Origin: Ferirhizobium litorale
GTDB taxonomy: Bacteria > Pseudomonadota > Alphaproteobacteria > Rhizobiales > Rhizobiaceae
Assembly (NCBI GenBank): GCA_030028905.1
Contig: JALDYZ010000004.1
Coordinates: forward strand, 124,001-188,000
DNA length: 64,000 nucleotides
Direction: 5' to 3'
Shown here: positions 48,733-58,211 of the stretch, in pieces
How positions within the stretch are numbered: position 1 is the stretch's first letter
How the letters are laid out: every line of letters starts with the position of its first letter
Made by a program: the position numbers and the translations under genes
Notes under the pieces: generated by a model
Databases searched by the model: none
What the model was told of the DNA's origin: nothing
What the model saw: only the letters and a program-made list of their open reading frames with translations

Positions 48733-49461
48733 CTAGCCGTTCGCCAGCTGCGAAACACCCTCGAGGCGATAACGGGTTCCAGGATAAAGCAGGCGGGCAG
48801 TCGTCACGTTGGTCGTGTCCGACCAGGTGCGGCGGCGGATCATCAAGCAGGGCTCGGTGCGATCGATCCCGAGCAATTTGCATTCCCACAGCTTGGCGGA
48901 GACCGCTTCGACAATCTGCTCGGTCCGAGTGATCGGCGCGACCATCGTCAGATAGGCGGTCGGGGTCATAGCGCTGAAGTCCTGCTCCATGTAGCGGGGG
49001 CAAACCACCGGATTGACGTACCTGTCCTCGATCTGAATCGGCAGGCCATTTTCCAAATGCACCATCACGGAATGAAAGATGCGTGCGCCCGTCGCCAACC
49101 CCAGCGCGTCCCCGATCTCTGTGCCGGCGGCCTCCTCCTGCATCTCGACGAGGTGGGACGTGTGCGTGTGACCGCGTCCGCGAATTTCGTCGGCAATGTT
49201 TCGCACTTCGAGAAGTGCGGTGCTGCCTTTGCGGGCCGCAACAAACGAGCCAACGCCCTGCACCCGGGTGATCGCACCCTCGCTGGCGAGTTCCCGAAGC
49301 GCCCGGTTGGCGGTCATGCGACTGACCCCGAGATCGACGACGATCTCATTTTCCGAAGGAATGCGATGGTTTGCCGGCCATTCGCCACTGTCTATATGGC
49401 TGCGGATGTACTGCTTCACCGCCTCATAGCGCGGCACCGGCCCGTCCTCGAAAGTAGCCAT
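48733..49461 (-). CDS. hutC: GntR-family regulator of the hut genes (HutC type)
   Basis: About 242 residues with an N-terminal winged helix (RIPSENEIVVDLGVSRMTAN, residues ~30-55) and a C-terminal UTRA ligand-binding domain (PIQIEDRYVNPVVCPRY, TPTAYLTMVAPITR, RTWSDTTNVTTARLLYPGTR). This is the HutC/FarR subfamily; HutC in other bacteria binds urocanate. The gene diverges from hutX. In-frame upstream ATG codons at 49488 and beyond exist; the longest form would run into the AT-rich promoter zone, so it is unlikely. Confidence 0.87.
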   Translation of the reverse strand: MATFEDGPVPRYEAVKQYIRSHIDSGEWPANHRIPSENEIVVDLGVSRMTANRALRELASEGAITRVQGVGSFVAARKGSTALLEVRNIADEIRGRGHTHTSHLVEMQEEAAGTEIGDALGLATGARIFHSVMVHLENGLPIQIEDRYVNPVVCPRYMEQDFSAMTPTAYLTMVAPITRTEQIVEAVSAKLWECKLLGIDRTEPCLMIRRRTWSDTTNVTTARLLYPGTRYRLEGVSQLANG

Positions 49462-49825
49462 TTCGTTCTTTCGGCCCAGTGCCGTCATCTGTCTTGTCCC
49501 GGTTTCAGATAATGCCGAACAAATCGTGCGCATCCGGCAAGAATTCTTTTCGTTCATTTCGCGCTTGCGCGCCACAGGAAAATATCTATAGTTCCATATA
49601 CAACCACGTACAGGACGATGACACATGGCAGCGTTTCCCGTCAACTGGCTCTTCGCCGGACATGCATGCCCGCCACATGCCACGGAAAGCCTGCGGCTTT
49701 CGGACGTGGCTCACCTGTCTGCGCCAGTCAGCAATTGATCGGGAGAAGACATCGACCGCGCCTTCGCGCGGTCTGCGACGAAGCTAACCAGAGTTGAAAA
49801 CGACGACCAAAAAAGGGGAATACAA
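49462..49825. promoter_or_regulatory. divergent control region between hutC and hutX
   Basis: A 364-bp region with one AT-rich island around 49578-49605 (TATCTATAG ... CCATATACAACC), the likely site of promoters and HutC binding. I could not define an exact operator. The rest has no gene. Confidence 0.45.
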
Positions 49826-50860
49826 ATGTCGATCAGCAAACTAAAACTCACCCTCGCAGCCACCGGCCTCGTGCTGGCCGCCTCCGCTGGCAATGCCAGC
49901 GCATCCTATTGCGGCGACGGCAAGACCGTTACCTTCGCCGGCATCGACTGGGAGAGCGGCGCCTTCATCACCGAGGTCATGAAGACGATCCTTTCCAAGG
50001 GTTATGACTGCCAGGTCGATTCCATCCCCGGTAACTCGGTAACCCTGGAACAGGCGACCGCCAACAACGACGTGCAGATTTTTGCGGAAGAGTGGATCGG
50101 CCGCTCGGACATCTGGAACAAGGCGGTCGAGGAAAAGAAGGTCGTCGCCGTCGGCAAGACCTTCGTCGGCGCCAGCGAAGGCTGGTTCGTCCCCGAATAT
50201 GTCATCAAGGGCGATGCCGAGCGGGGCATCGAAGCCAAGGCACCCGACCTCAAGAATGTTTCGCAACTCTCCGATCCGAAGATCGTCGAGCTGTTTGCCG
50301 ATCCGGAGGAGCCATCGAAAGGCCGCTTCCTGAACTGCCCTTCCGGTTGGACTTGCGAAGGCGTCAGCACCGCCAAGCTCGAGGCATACAAGCTCGGCGA
50401 AAACTACGTGAACTTCCGCCCCGGCACCGGCACTGCGCTGGATTCGGCGATTACCTCGGCTTATCTGCAGGGCGACCCGATCCTCTTCTACTACTGGTCG
50501 CCGACCGCGATCATGGGCAAGTTCAAGCTCGTGCAGCTTGAGGAGCCGGCCTACACCGAAGCCTGCTGGAAGGAACTGTCGAGCGCCACAGGCAAGCGCG
50601 ACGAGGGTTGCGCCTTCCCGTCGGTCGACGTCTCCTATGGCGTCAACAGCACATTCGCGCAGGAAGCTCCGGAAATCATCGCCATCCTTGAAAAGGCGAC
50701 TTTTCCGCTCGACGACGTCAACGGCAGCCTCGCCTACATGACCGACAACAAGGTCGATGCCGCAACGGCGGCAGTCGAGTTCCTGAAGACCAAGGGCGAC
50801 GTCTGGGGCAAATGGGTCTCTGACGAGGCGCGCGGAAAGATCGAAGCGAGCCTGAAGTAA
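49826..50860 (+). CDS. hutX: histidine/betaine ABC transporter binding protein HutX
   Basis: A 344-residue periplasmic binding protein with signal peptide (KLTLAATGLVLAASAGNASA). The OpuAC-type glycine-betaine-binding domain is recognisable (TFAGIDWESGAFITEVMK, FAEEWIGRSDIW, GDPILFYYWSPTAIMG). In S. meliloti HutX feeds a transporter for histidine that also takes proline and betaines. The ribosome site is AAGGGGAA. It is followed by a 152-nt gap and hutW. Confidence 0.9.
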   Translation: MSISKLKLTLAATGLVLAASAGNASASYCGDGKTVTFAGIDWESGAFITEVMKTILSKGYDCQVDSIPGNSVTLEQATANNDVQIFAEEWIGRSDIWNKAVEEKKVVAVGKTFVGASEGWFVPEYVIKGDAERGIEAKAPDLKNVSQLSDPKIVELFADPEEPSKGRFLNCPSGWTCEGVSTAKLEAYKLGENYVNFRPGTGTALDSAITSAYLQGDPILFYYWSPTAIMGKFKLVQLEEPAYTEACWKELSSATGKRDEGCAFPSVDVSYGVNSTFAQEAPEIIAILEKATFPLDDVNGSLAYMTDNKVDAATAAVEFLKTKGDVWGKWVSDEARGKIEASLK

Positions 50861-51012
50861 CGGCCGTGCTGCCGGCCGGCGATTGATCGCTACCCTCCCC
50901 TTCTAGGGCCGAGGATAGGCGGTTCGCCGGTCGGCACTCTTCGACACCCCGAAGCAAGCCCATCGGCGGTCGCATCGCGGCGGCGGGGCGCCCGAGCAAG
51001 GAACGATTTCCG

Positions 51013-51870
51013 ATGTTTCCGGATTCTCTCAATCTCTCCATTCGCGCCCCGGTGAATGCGTTCATCGAGACCCTCGTCAGCGGCTACGGCTGGCTCTTCA
51101 AGGCGATCAGCGCAGTCATCCTACAGGCAGTGCTCTTCATTGAATGGATCCTCCGCGGCCTGCCCTGGTGGGTCGTCATCCTGATCTTTATGGCGCTTGC
51201 CTGGCAGAGCTCGAAACGTTGGACGCTGACGCTTTCGGTCGGTGTACTGCTGTTCTTCGTCGGCGTGCTCGGCCTTTGGGATCTCACCATGCAGACGCTG
51301 GCGCTGATGCTGATGGCGACGATCGTCTCCGTTATCGTCGGCGTGCCTATGGGCATACTCGTCGCCAAGAGCCGCGTCGTACGAAACGTCACGCTGCCGG
51401 TGCTCGACGTCATGCAGACCATGCCGAGCTTCGTCTACCTGATCCCCGCGCTGATGCTCTTCGGCCTGGGCAAGGTTCCTGCAATCCTCGCAACCATTAT
51501 CTACGCCGTACCGCCGTTGATCCGCCTGACAGATCTCGGCATCCGCCAGGTCGATCACGAGGTGGTGGAGGCTGCGACCGCCTTCGGCGGCAGCCCGACC
51601 CAGATCCTCTTCGGCGTCGAACTGCCGCTCGCCACGCCGACGATCATGGCCGGTCTCAACCAGACCATCATGATGGCGCTGTCGATGGTGGTGGTCGCCT
51701 CGATGATCGGAGCGCGTGGCCTCGGAGAGCAGGTCCTGAACGGTATCCAGACTCTCGACGTCGGCAAGGGGCTGGAGGCCGGTATCGGCATCGTCATTCT
51801 CGCGATCGTGCTCGACCGCATCACGCAAGGTTTCGGCAAGAGCCGGACGGAGGATCCCCGCAATGGCTGA
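51013..51870 (+). CDS. hutW: histidine/betaine ABC transporter permease HutW
   Basis: A 285-residue inner-membrane permease with about six hydrophobic segments. The EAA-loop region is DHEVVEAATAFGGSPTQILFGVELPLATP, and the family stretch TMPSFVYLIPALMLFGLG is present, as in OpuAB/ProW proteins. It overlaps hutV by 8 bp. Confidence 0.92.
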   Translation: MFPDSLNLSIRAPVNAFIETLVSGYGWLFKAISAVILQAVLFIEWILRGLPWWVVILIFMALAWQSSKRWTLTLSVGVLLFFVGVLGLWDLTMQTLALMLMATIVSVIVGVPMGILVAKSRVVRNVTLPVLDVMQTMPSFVYLIPALMLFGLGKVPAILATIIYAVPPLIRLTDLGIRQVDHEVVEAATAFGGSPTQILFGVELPLATPTIMAGLNQTIMMALSMVVVASMIGARGLGEQVLNGIQTLDVGKGLEAGIGIVILAIVLDRITQGFGKSRTEDPRNG

Positions 51871-52690
51871 TATCGAGATCCGCAACGTCTACAAGATATT
51901 CGGGCATGACGCGAATGAAGCACTCAAGATGGCAAGGGATGGCCTCGACAAGGCCGAGATCCTCGCCCGATCCGGCTGCAGCGTCGGCCTCAACGACGTC
52001 AGCTTGACGATCGGCGCCGGCAAGATCTTTGTTATCATGGGCCTTTCCGGCTCCGGCAAGTCGACACTCGTTCGTCACATCAATCGGCTGATCGAGCCGA
52101 CGAGCGGCGAGGTCGTCTTCGACGGCAACAACATTCTCAAGCTTGACGCGAAGGCGCTGCGAACTTTCCGTATGCACCGCGTCAGCATGGTGTTCCAGAG
52201 CTTTGCGCTGATGCCGCACCGTACCGTGTTGCAGAATGTCGTCTACGGCCAGCGCGTGCGCGGGGTCTCCAAAGCGGATGCCCGCGACATCGGCATGAAG
52301 TGGATCGAGACGGTCGGCCTCTCCGGCTATGACGCCAAGTTTCCGCATCAATTGTCCGGCGGTATGAAGCAGCGCGTGGGTCTGGCGCGGGCGCTTGCCG
52401 CCGATACCGACGTGATCCTGATGGACGAGGCCTTCAGCGCGCTCGACCCGCTGATCCGCGCCGACATGCAGGACCAGCTCCTGCAACTGCAGCAGAACCT
52501 GTCGAAGACGATCGTCTTCATCACCCACGATCTCGATGAGGCTTTGCGCATCGGCTCCGAGATTGCCATCCTCAAGGATGGGCAGGTGGTACAGGTCGGC
52601 ACGCCTGACGATATCCTCGACAATCCCGCCAACGACTACGTTGCCCGCTTCGTCCAGCGTCGGCAGGGGAGACCGGAAGCCCATGGCTGA
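51863..52690 (+). CDS. hutV: histidine/betaine ABC transporter ATPase HutV
   Basis: A 275-residue ATPase of the OpuAA/ProV group. Walker A is MGLSGSGKSTLVRHI, the Q-loop SMVFQSFALMPHRTV, the signature LSGGMKQRVGLARAL, and Walker B VILMDEAFSALDPLIR. The C-terminal regulatory CBS domains seen in ProV are absent. It overlaps the HutH-family gene by 8 bp. Confidence 0.94.
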   Translation: MADIEIRNVYKIFGHDANEALKMARDGLDKAEILARSGCSVGLNDVSLTIGAGKIFVIMGLSGSGKSTLVRHINRLIEPTSGEVVFDGNNILKLDAKALRTFRMHRVSMVFQSFALMPHRTVLQNVVYGQRVRGVSKADARDIGMKWIETVGLSGYDAKFPHQLSGGMKQRVGLARALAADTDVILMDEAFSALDPLIRADMQDQLLQLQQNLSKTIVFITHDLDEALRIGSEIAILKDGQVVQVGTPDDILDNPANDYVARFVQRRQGRPEAHG

Positions 52691-54167
52691 CATCCAGATA
52701 CGCGATGAGCCGCTGACCTGGCGGGAGATCGCGGCCGTGGCCAATGGTGCCCGTCTTGCTCTTTCCCCAGCGGCTCGCAGACGCATCGTCGAGGCGCGCG
52801 CAATTGTCGACGTTCTTGTCGATCGCGGTATCCGCGGCTACGGCATCAACACCGGCGTCGGCGCCCTGTGCGACGTCGTCATCAACCGCGAGAACCAGCA
52901 GGCGCTGTCGCGAAACATCATCCTCAGCCATGCCTGCGGCGTCGGCGCACCGCTGGAACGGCCAGAAGCTTGCGCGGTAATGGCGGCCCAGATCGCCAAC
53001 TTCGCGCACGGCTATTCCGGCGTCCGTATCGAGACCGTCGATGCGCTGCTGGCCTTGCTCAATGCCGGGCTCATCCCCAATATCCCGTCTCGCGGCTCTG
53101 TCGGCTATCTCACCCATGCCGCCGCGATCGGACTGGTGCTGATCGGCCATGGATCTGTGAACGACGGCAAGGATAACTTGTCCGGCAAGGACGCCCTCGC
53201 CCGCCTCGGCCTCGAACCGCTCAGACTGGAAGCCAAGGAGGGGCTGAGCCTCGTCAACGGCACACCCTGCGCCACCGGCCTTGCGACGCTGGCGCTTTCG
53301 CGCGCGGAAAAGCTGTTCGACTGGGCCGATGCCGCCGCAGCCCTCACCTACGAAAATCTCGGCAGCCAGGCAAACGCCTTCGCCGAAGGACCGCTTGCAC
53401 TTCGTCATTCGCCCGGCCTGCAGAAAGTCGGGGCAGCGCTGCGCGATTTTCTTGCCGACAGCCCAATGCTTTCGCAGTCGGCAGGCACCCGGACGCAGGA
53501 TCCTTTGAGCCTCAGAGCCGTGCCGCATGTGCACGGGGCGGCACGCGACACCTTCGACCACGTGGCAGAGGTGGTAGATCGCGAGCTTGCGAGCCTCACC
53601 GACAACCCGGCGGTTGCCGGCACGGTCGACGCACCGGAAGTGCATTCGCAGGCGCATGCGGTCGGCGCCGCACTGGGGCTTGCCATGGACAGTCTCGGTG
53701 TTGCCGTGGCGGAAATGGCAGCGATCTCGGAGCGGCGTATCGATCGGCTGGTAAATCCACTCGTGAGCGGTTTGCCCGCCTTTCTCGCCGGCGACAGCGG
53801 CGTCTGCTCCGGCTTCATGATCGCACAGTATACGGCTGCCGCCCTCGCCGCCGAGAACCGCCGCCTGGCGGCCCCGGCCAGTCTCGATGGCGGCATCACC
53901 TCGGCCCTGCAGGAAGACATCCTGACGCACGCGACGCCGGCTGCCTGGAAGGCGCTTGCTATCGTCGACAATTTCGAGTGCATCATTGCGATCGAGCTTC
54001 TGGCCGCCGCACAAGCCTATGACCTGCAACCCCGCACAGGCCGCAAGGCAAAGCGCACGGGAGGTCTCTACGAGCGCATACGCAAGACCATTCCCGTCTA
54101 TGCCGACGATCGTCCGATGAACGAGGATCTCGCAAGGATGCGGGCTATACTGCAGCTTTGGCCATGA
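52683..54167 (+). CDS. hutH: HAL/PAL-family protein lacking the MIO triad (annotated type: HutH)
   Basis: A 494-residue member of the aromatic amino acid ammonia-lyase family, coupled to hutV. It has the family backbone YGINTGVG (residues ~55-62), LEAKEGLSLVNGT and SLTDNP. But at the place where histidine ammonia-lyases read GSVGASGDLAPLAH, this protein reads GSVGYLTHAAAIG: the Ala-Ser-Gly that cyclises to the MIO electrophile is missing. Also the usual YSLR near the active site is LSLR. Arg and the later Glu (SALQED) are kept. It may be a non-lyase or use another mechanism. No hutU, hutI or hutG follows. Confidence 0.85.
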   Translation: MADIQIRDEPLTWREIAAVANGARLALSPAARRRIVEARAIVDVLVDRGIRGYGINTGVGALCDVVINRENQQALSRNIILSHACGVGAPLERPEACAVMAAQIANFAHGYSGVRIETVDALLALLNAGLIPNIPSRGSVGYLTHAAAIGLVLIGHGSVNDGKDNLSGKDALARLGLEPLRLEAKEGLSLVNGTPCATGLATLALSRAEKLFDWADAAAALTYENLGSQANAFAEGPLALRHSPGLQKVGAALRDFLADSPMLSQSAGTRTQDPLSLRAVPHVHGAARDTFDHVAEVVDRELASLTDNPAVAGTVDAPEVHSQAHAVGAALGLAMDSLGVAVAEMAAISERRIDRLVNPLVSGLPAFLAGDSGVCSGFMIAQYTAAALAAENRRLAAPASLDGGITSALQEDILTHATPAAWKALAIVDNFECIIAIELLAAAQAYDLQPRTGRKAKRTGGLYERIRKTIPVYADDRPMNEDLARMRAILQLWP

Positions 54168-54584
54168 TCAACCCCTGGGGTTGCTCGACCACTGCTCAGC
54201 GACCCAATTTGCGCACGTAGATTTCCGCCGAAGCAGTGTGAACGAACTTGCGGTCGAACTTCGCGGCCCACGCGGAGCGTTGGATCCGCGATGGGAGGCT
54301 TTGTCATCGCAGGCGAATGCCACCATCAATGCAGACCGGTTAAGCGACGCTATTGCTTGCCGTCCTGACAGGAATTGAACACGCGCGGTGCGCACGCAAG
54401 CTCCCCCTAGTGTTTTGCCTACCCACCCCCCTTTCGGGGGTGGATTGGCGCAGCATGAACCCTATTATGCTGGAGGTAGCCAACGGGTGTTGGAGTAGCT
54501 TTTTTTGCTATGATTTCGCCGTCCCATACACGTCGCGAATGGGTCTTGCCGTTGGCATCGGTCCTGCTAGACGAGGAACTGGAT
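54168..54584. other. intergenic region after the hut operon
   Basis: 417 bp without a convincing gene. It contains a short stem at 54169-54183 directly after the hut stop (CAACCCC / GGGGTTG, no T run) and a perfect 8-bp hairpin at 54423-54443 (CCACCCCC / GGGGGTGG, loop CTTTC) upstream of the next gene. Confidence 0.5.
54423..54443 (+). other. GC hairpin upstream of the 111-residue gene
   Basis: Perfect 8-bp stem with a 5-nt loop and no T run. It could be a terminator for read-through from hut, or a leader structure for the downstream gene. Confidence 0.4.
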
Positions 54585-54920
54585 ATGAACTCCAAACAGC
54601 CGGAGCATCCCTACCAACCGCTGATTGCCGAGCTATACGATCCGTCTGCGGACCACGGCGGAGTGACTGTTGCGGATCAATCCGTCAATAGCAGGGAAGA
54701 TGCCGCATTTTTCGAGGCGGTGGACCTCACACTGGAAGAGCTTGAGGGGATCAGCCGCCTCGTGGGGATTATTTGCATCGGCGTGCAAGCAAACTTCAAC
54801 TGGATCAGCAACCAAGGCAATATCGAAGCCGCACGACTGACTACCACCAGACTGATTGCCCAGACCCGAGAACTGCGTCGAATGGTAGTGAGGCTAAGAC
54901 CATGTTCCTGCGACTATTGA
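54585..54920 (+). CDS. small hypothetical protein before the sensor kinase
   Basis: A 111-residue protein, acidic in the first half and helical in the second (FEAVDLTLEELEGISRLVGI). The ATG at 54585 (MNSKQPEHP) has GAGGAAC six bases upstream. No domain is recognised. It lies 60 bp upstream of the sensor kinase on the same strand and could belong to the same transcript. Confidence 0.45.
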   Translation: MNSKQPEHPYQPLIAELYDPSADHGGVTVADQSVNSREDAAFFEAVDLTLEELEGISRLVGIICIGVQANFNWISNQGNIEAARLTTTRLIAQTRELRRMVVRLRPCSCDY

Positions 54921-54980
54921 GACCCTTCGTCGATCATTGCGGCGCTCCTCATTGGGGCTCGAAGTCCCCAGGTAGCCTGC

Positions 54981-57900
54981 ATGCCGATAATTGACGGTTT
55001 TCCGTTTTCCACCCCTTCAGTGTCGACCGCAGGACTTCGTTTTGCCCAGTTATTCCTGGCTCTCGCGCTAACTTTGTCCGGCCCCTGTCGGGCAGGCGGG
55101 GAGGCCGGTGTTACCGTGGTAGACGTCGATCCCAAGGTTCACGTAGTGCCCGTCTCGGATGCTGACGACATCCGGTTCCGCAGGCTCAGTTTGTCGCACG
55201 GACTGTCGCAGACGCGCGTGTCGCATATCGTCCAGGACAATGACGGCTATCTCTGGTTCGGTACTCAGCACGGCGTCAATCGCTATGACGGTTACGGCTT
55301 CCGCGTCTTCAAGAAGGAGCAGGACCAGCCAGGCAGTCTTAGCGGAACTTACATCTACTCGCTCTTCGAGGCCCGTTCCGGCACGATCTGGGTCGGCAGC
55401 GACCAGTATCTCGATGCCTTCGACAAGACGACCGAGACCTTCCGTCACTACTCGATTGATGCGGCAAATCCAACCGTCATCCATATCAGCGAGGACCGCC
55501 AAGGCAACCTCTGGCTCTCGACCGGCAGCGGGCTCTATCGACTGAACCCGAAGAGCGGAGAGAGTGCGCGATTTGCCCATGATCCGGCCGACCCGGCGAG
55601 CCTTTCGAGCGACGACGTGAAGTCTTCGGGCGAGGATCGGGAGGGCAGGTTTTGGGTCGCGAACAGCAAAGGGCTCGAGGCATTCGACCGCACAACAGGC
55701 AAGGTGACAACCAGAATCCCGTTGCGCGAGGAGGTTAGGGAATTCACCTTCCACGAGGATCGGCACGGCACCTTCTGGGTCATCTATGGTTCGGGAAACG
55801 GCCTCGGTATCTATGATCGCAAGGCCAACAAATTTGTCCGCTACGCCTTCGCTGGCCAGGACGGCGACAATAGCCTCACCGGTGCCTATGCGATCCTGGA
55901 AGCAAGCGACGGCACTATCTGGCTTGCCACCATGGGGTCGGGACTGTTGCGCTTCGATCGAGAGAGCTTTCAGTTCGTCCGCTACCGCAACGATCCGAAT
56001 AATCCCAACAGTATAGCAGGCAACCGTGTCATCGCCCTGTTCGAGGACATCGAGGGCAACATCTGGACGGGGATGCACGCGGCTCCTCCCAACAGTTTTC
56101 CCATCGATCCCCTTCCGTTTCGCACACTCTGGCCGTCGCCCGGCCATGTCGACAAGCTTGGCGAGGCGCTCGTCAATACGATCTACGAGGATCGCTCGGG
56201 CGCCGTCTGGCTTGGAGCCAGCGGCGCTCTCAACAGGCTCGACCCCGTGAAAGGCACGGTTGAGGTCTTTTCGCCGTCCGGACCGAATTCATCGATCGAA
56301 GTCCTGGCAATCACCGAAGATGACCACGGGATACTCTGGATCGGGAGCCTCGGGGGCGGCCTCTATGCTTTCGATCCCGCGACCCGCCAATTCAAGGCCC
56401 ACCGATACGAGGCGGGCAACCCTCACAGCATCAGCAGCGACATCGTAACGCGCATCTTGGTTGGAAAGTCGGGAGAACTATGGCTTACCACATGGAACGG
56501 CATCAACAGGTACGATCCGGCGACGCAGCGCTTCACCACCTACAAGAAAGACCCCGTTGCCAGCGCGGAACCGTATTTTTCGATCGTCGAGGACGACACG
56601 GGGTTATTCTGGCTTGGCACGACCGCCGGCCTCGTGAACTTCGATCCAGGCAATGCGACATTCGTCGTCTACAAGCACGATGCCAATGACCCGGAAAGCC
56701 TGAGCAACAACGTGGTCAATACCGTCCTTGCGCCCGGTGGCGGGGTCGTATGGCTCGGCACCCAGAACGGGCTCAACCGGTTTCACGTCGAAACCGGAAA
56801 GTTCGACAGGTTTTTCGAGGCTGACGGCCTGGCGGGGAATGCCGTCAGTTGCATCCTCGGTGGCCGCGACGGCCAATTGTGGATGAGCACCAATCGCGGC
56901 ATCTCGAAGATGGATGTCGCAAATACGCGCTTTGACAACTATACCACCGCCGACGGTCTTCCTGGCAATGACCTGACCGGCTGGAATGCCTGCAACAAGG
57001 GACGATCGGGTTCATTGTACTTTGGCGGGTTCGCGGGGGCAACGACCAGCAGGGAGGCAGCGATCGCCAAGGACGACTTTGTGCCACCGATCGTCTTTAC
57101 GGGCCTACAGGTCGGAATGCCGCCGAGGGCCATACCTTCCGGCCTTACCCCGACCGGCTCCAGGCAGCCGCTTTCGGTGACGATGGCCCATGACCAAAGC
57201 TATGTGACCGTTTCTTTCTCTGCCCTTAGTTTTCGCAGCCCCGAGACGACCCGATACCGATACAAGCTGATGGGATTTGACAACTATTGGCACGTCGCTG
57301 CCAGTGATCAGCGGTCGATTAGCTACGCCGCCCTGCCACCCGGCACATTCACGTTGCAGGTGCAGGCGGCAACGACCAGGGGCAACTGGAACATGCCTGG
57401 CGCCAATCTCGAAATCGTTGTCCAGCCGCCGTGGTGGGACAGCTTGTGGGCGACGTCTGCGGCGGTGGCGCTGTTGCTGCTTTCGATCGCCTCGCTCTAC
57501 CGCTATCGCGTTAAAAAGGTCGCCGCGCAATACCGCATCCGCCTTGAGGAAAGGATAAGCGAACGCAACCGACTGGCGAGGGACTTGCATGACACGCTTC
57601 TGCAAAGCTTTCAGGGCTTGATTTACCGGCTGCAGGCCGCGCGCAATTCACTCCCGCACCAACCAGCCGCAGCCGCGGCGGCGCTCGACGTGCTTCTCGA
57701 GAAGAGCGACGAGGCGATCATCGAAGGCAGGAATGCGGTTCAGGCCCTTCGCGACTCGACACAGGCGGACTTCGATATCATTTCCGCGCTGAGAAGCGAG
57801 GCCAGTGAACTCGCAAAATCACAGCCGAAAACATGCCACGCCAACTTCAGGCTGGACGTCCATGGAGAGCCCTTCGCGCTGGACACTGGGATTCGGGACG

Positions 57901-58211
57901 ATGTCTATCGCATCGTCTGCGAAGCACTGAGGAATGCCTTCAAGCATTCCGGTGCTTCGTCGATCCACTGCGAACTGGAATTCACCGATACGGATTTGCG
58001 TGTCCGGGTGCAAGACAACGGCAGCGGTATCCGGGTGGGTAACGATGAAGGCGCACCTGGCGGCAGGAGGTGGGGCATCGCCGGGATGAAAGAGAGAGCC
58101 GAGAAAATCGGAGCCCACCTTCTGATCGAAAGTCATACGGGTAGTGGCACCAGGATCGAACTCGTCGTGAAGAACCCGGCTGTCTCCTGGCACAAGGGGT
58201 TGAAAGCATGA
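54981..58211 (+). CDS. periplasmic beta-propeller sensor histidine kinase
   Basis: A 1076-residue kinase. A signal peptide (LRFAQLFLALALTLSG) is followed by about a dozen propeller repeats of the Reg_prop type between residues ~65 and 690 (recurring D-x-x-G-x-x-W-x-G patterns such as DNDGYLWFGTQHGVNRYD), then a Y_Y_Y domain (FSALSFRSPETTRYRYKLMG), one transmembrane segment near residues 818-840, a HisKA_3 box with H870 (ARDLHDTLLQSFQGL) and an HATPase domain (EALRNAFKHSG, DNGSGI). The propellers would sense an extracytoplasmic ligand, unknown here. It overlaps the response regulator gene by ATGA. Confidence 0.9.
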   Translation: MPIIDGFPFSTPSVSTAGLRFAQLFLALALTLSGPCRAGGEAGVTVVDVDPKVHVVPVSDADDIRFRRLSLSHGLSQTRVSHIVQDNDGYLWFGTQHGVNRYDGYGFRVFKKEQDQPGSLSGTYIYSLFEARSGTIWVGSDQYLDAFDKTTETFRHYSIDAANPTVIHISEDRQGNLWLSTGSGLYRLNPKSGESARFAHDPADPASLSSDDVKSSGEDREGRFWVANSKGLEAFDRTTGKVTTRIPLREEVREFTFHEDRHGTFWVIYGSGNGLGIYDRKANKFVRYAFAGQDGDNSLTGAYAILEASDGTIWLATMGSGLLRFDRESFQFVRYRNDPNNPNSIAGNRVIALFEDIEGNIWTGMHAAPPNSFPIDPLPFRTLWPSPGHVDKLGEALVNTIYEDRSGAVWLGASGALNRLDPVKGTVEVFSPSGPNSSIEVLAITEDDHGILWIGSLGGGLYAFDPATRQFKAHRYEAGNPHSISSDIVTRILVGKSGELWLTTWNGINRYDPATQRFTTYKKDPVASAEPYFSIVEDDTGLFWLGTTAGLVNFDPGNATFVVYKHDANDPESLSNNVVNTVLAPGGGVVWLGTQNGLNRFHVETGKFDRFFEADGLAGNAVSCILGGRDGQLWMSTNRGISKMDVANTRFDNYTTADGLPGNDLTGWNACNKGRSGSLYFGGFAGATTSREAAIAKDDFVPPIVFTGLQVGMPPRAIPSGLTPTGSRQPLSVTMAHDQSYVTVSFSALSFRSPETTRYRYKLMGFDNYWHVAASDQRSISYAALPPGTFTLQVQAATTRGNWNMPGANLEIVVQPPWWDSLWATSAAVALLLLSIASLYRYRVKKVAAQYRIRLEERISERNRLARDLHDTLLQSFQGLIYRLQAARNSLPHQPAAAAAALDVLLEKSDEAIIEGRNAVQALRDSTQADFDIISALRSEASELAKSQPKTCHANFRLDVHGEPFALDTGIRDDVYRIVCEALRNAFKHSGASSIHCELEFTDTDLRVRVQDNGSGIRVGNDEGAPGGRRWGIAGMKERAEKIGAHLLIESHTGSGTRIELVVKNPAVSWHKGLKA

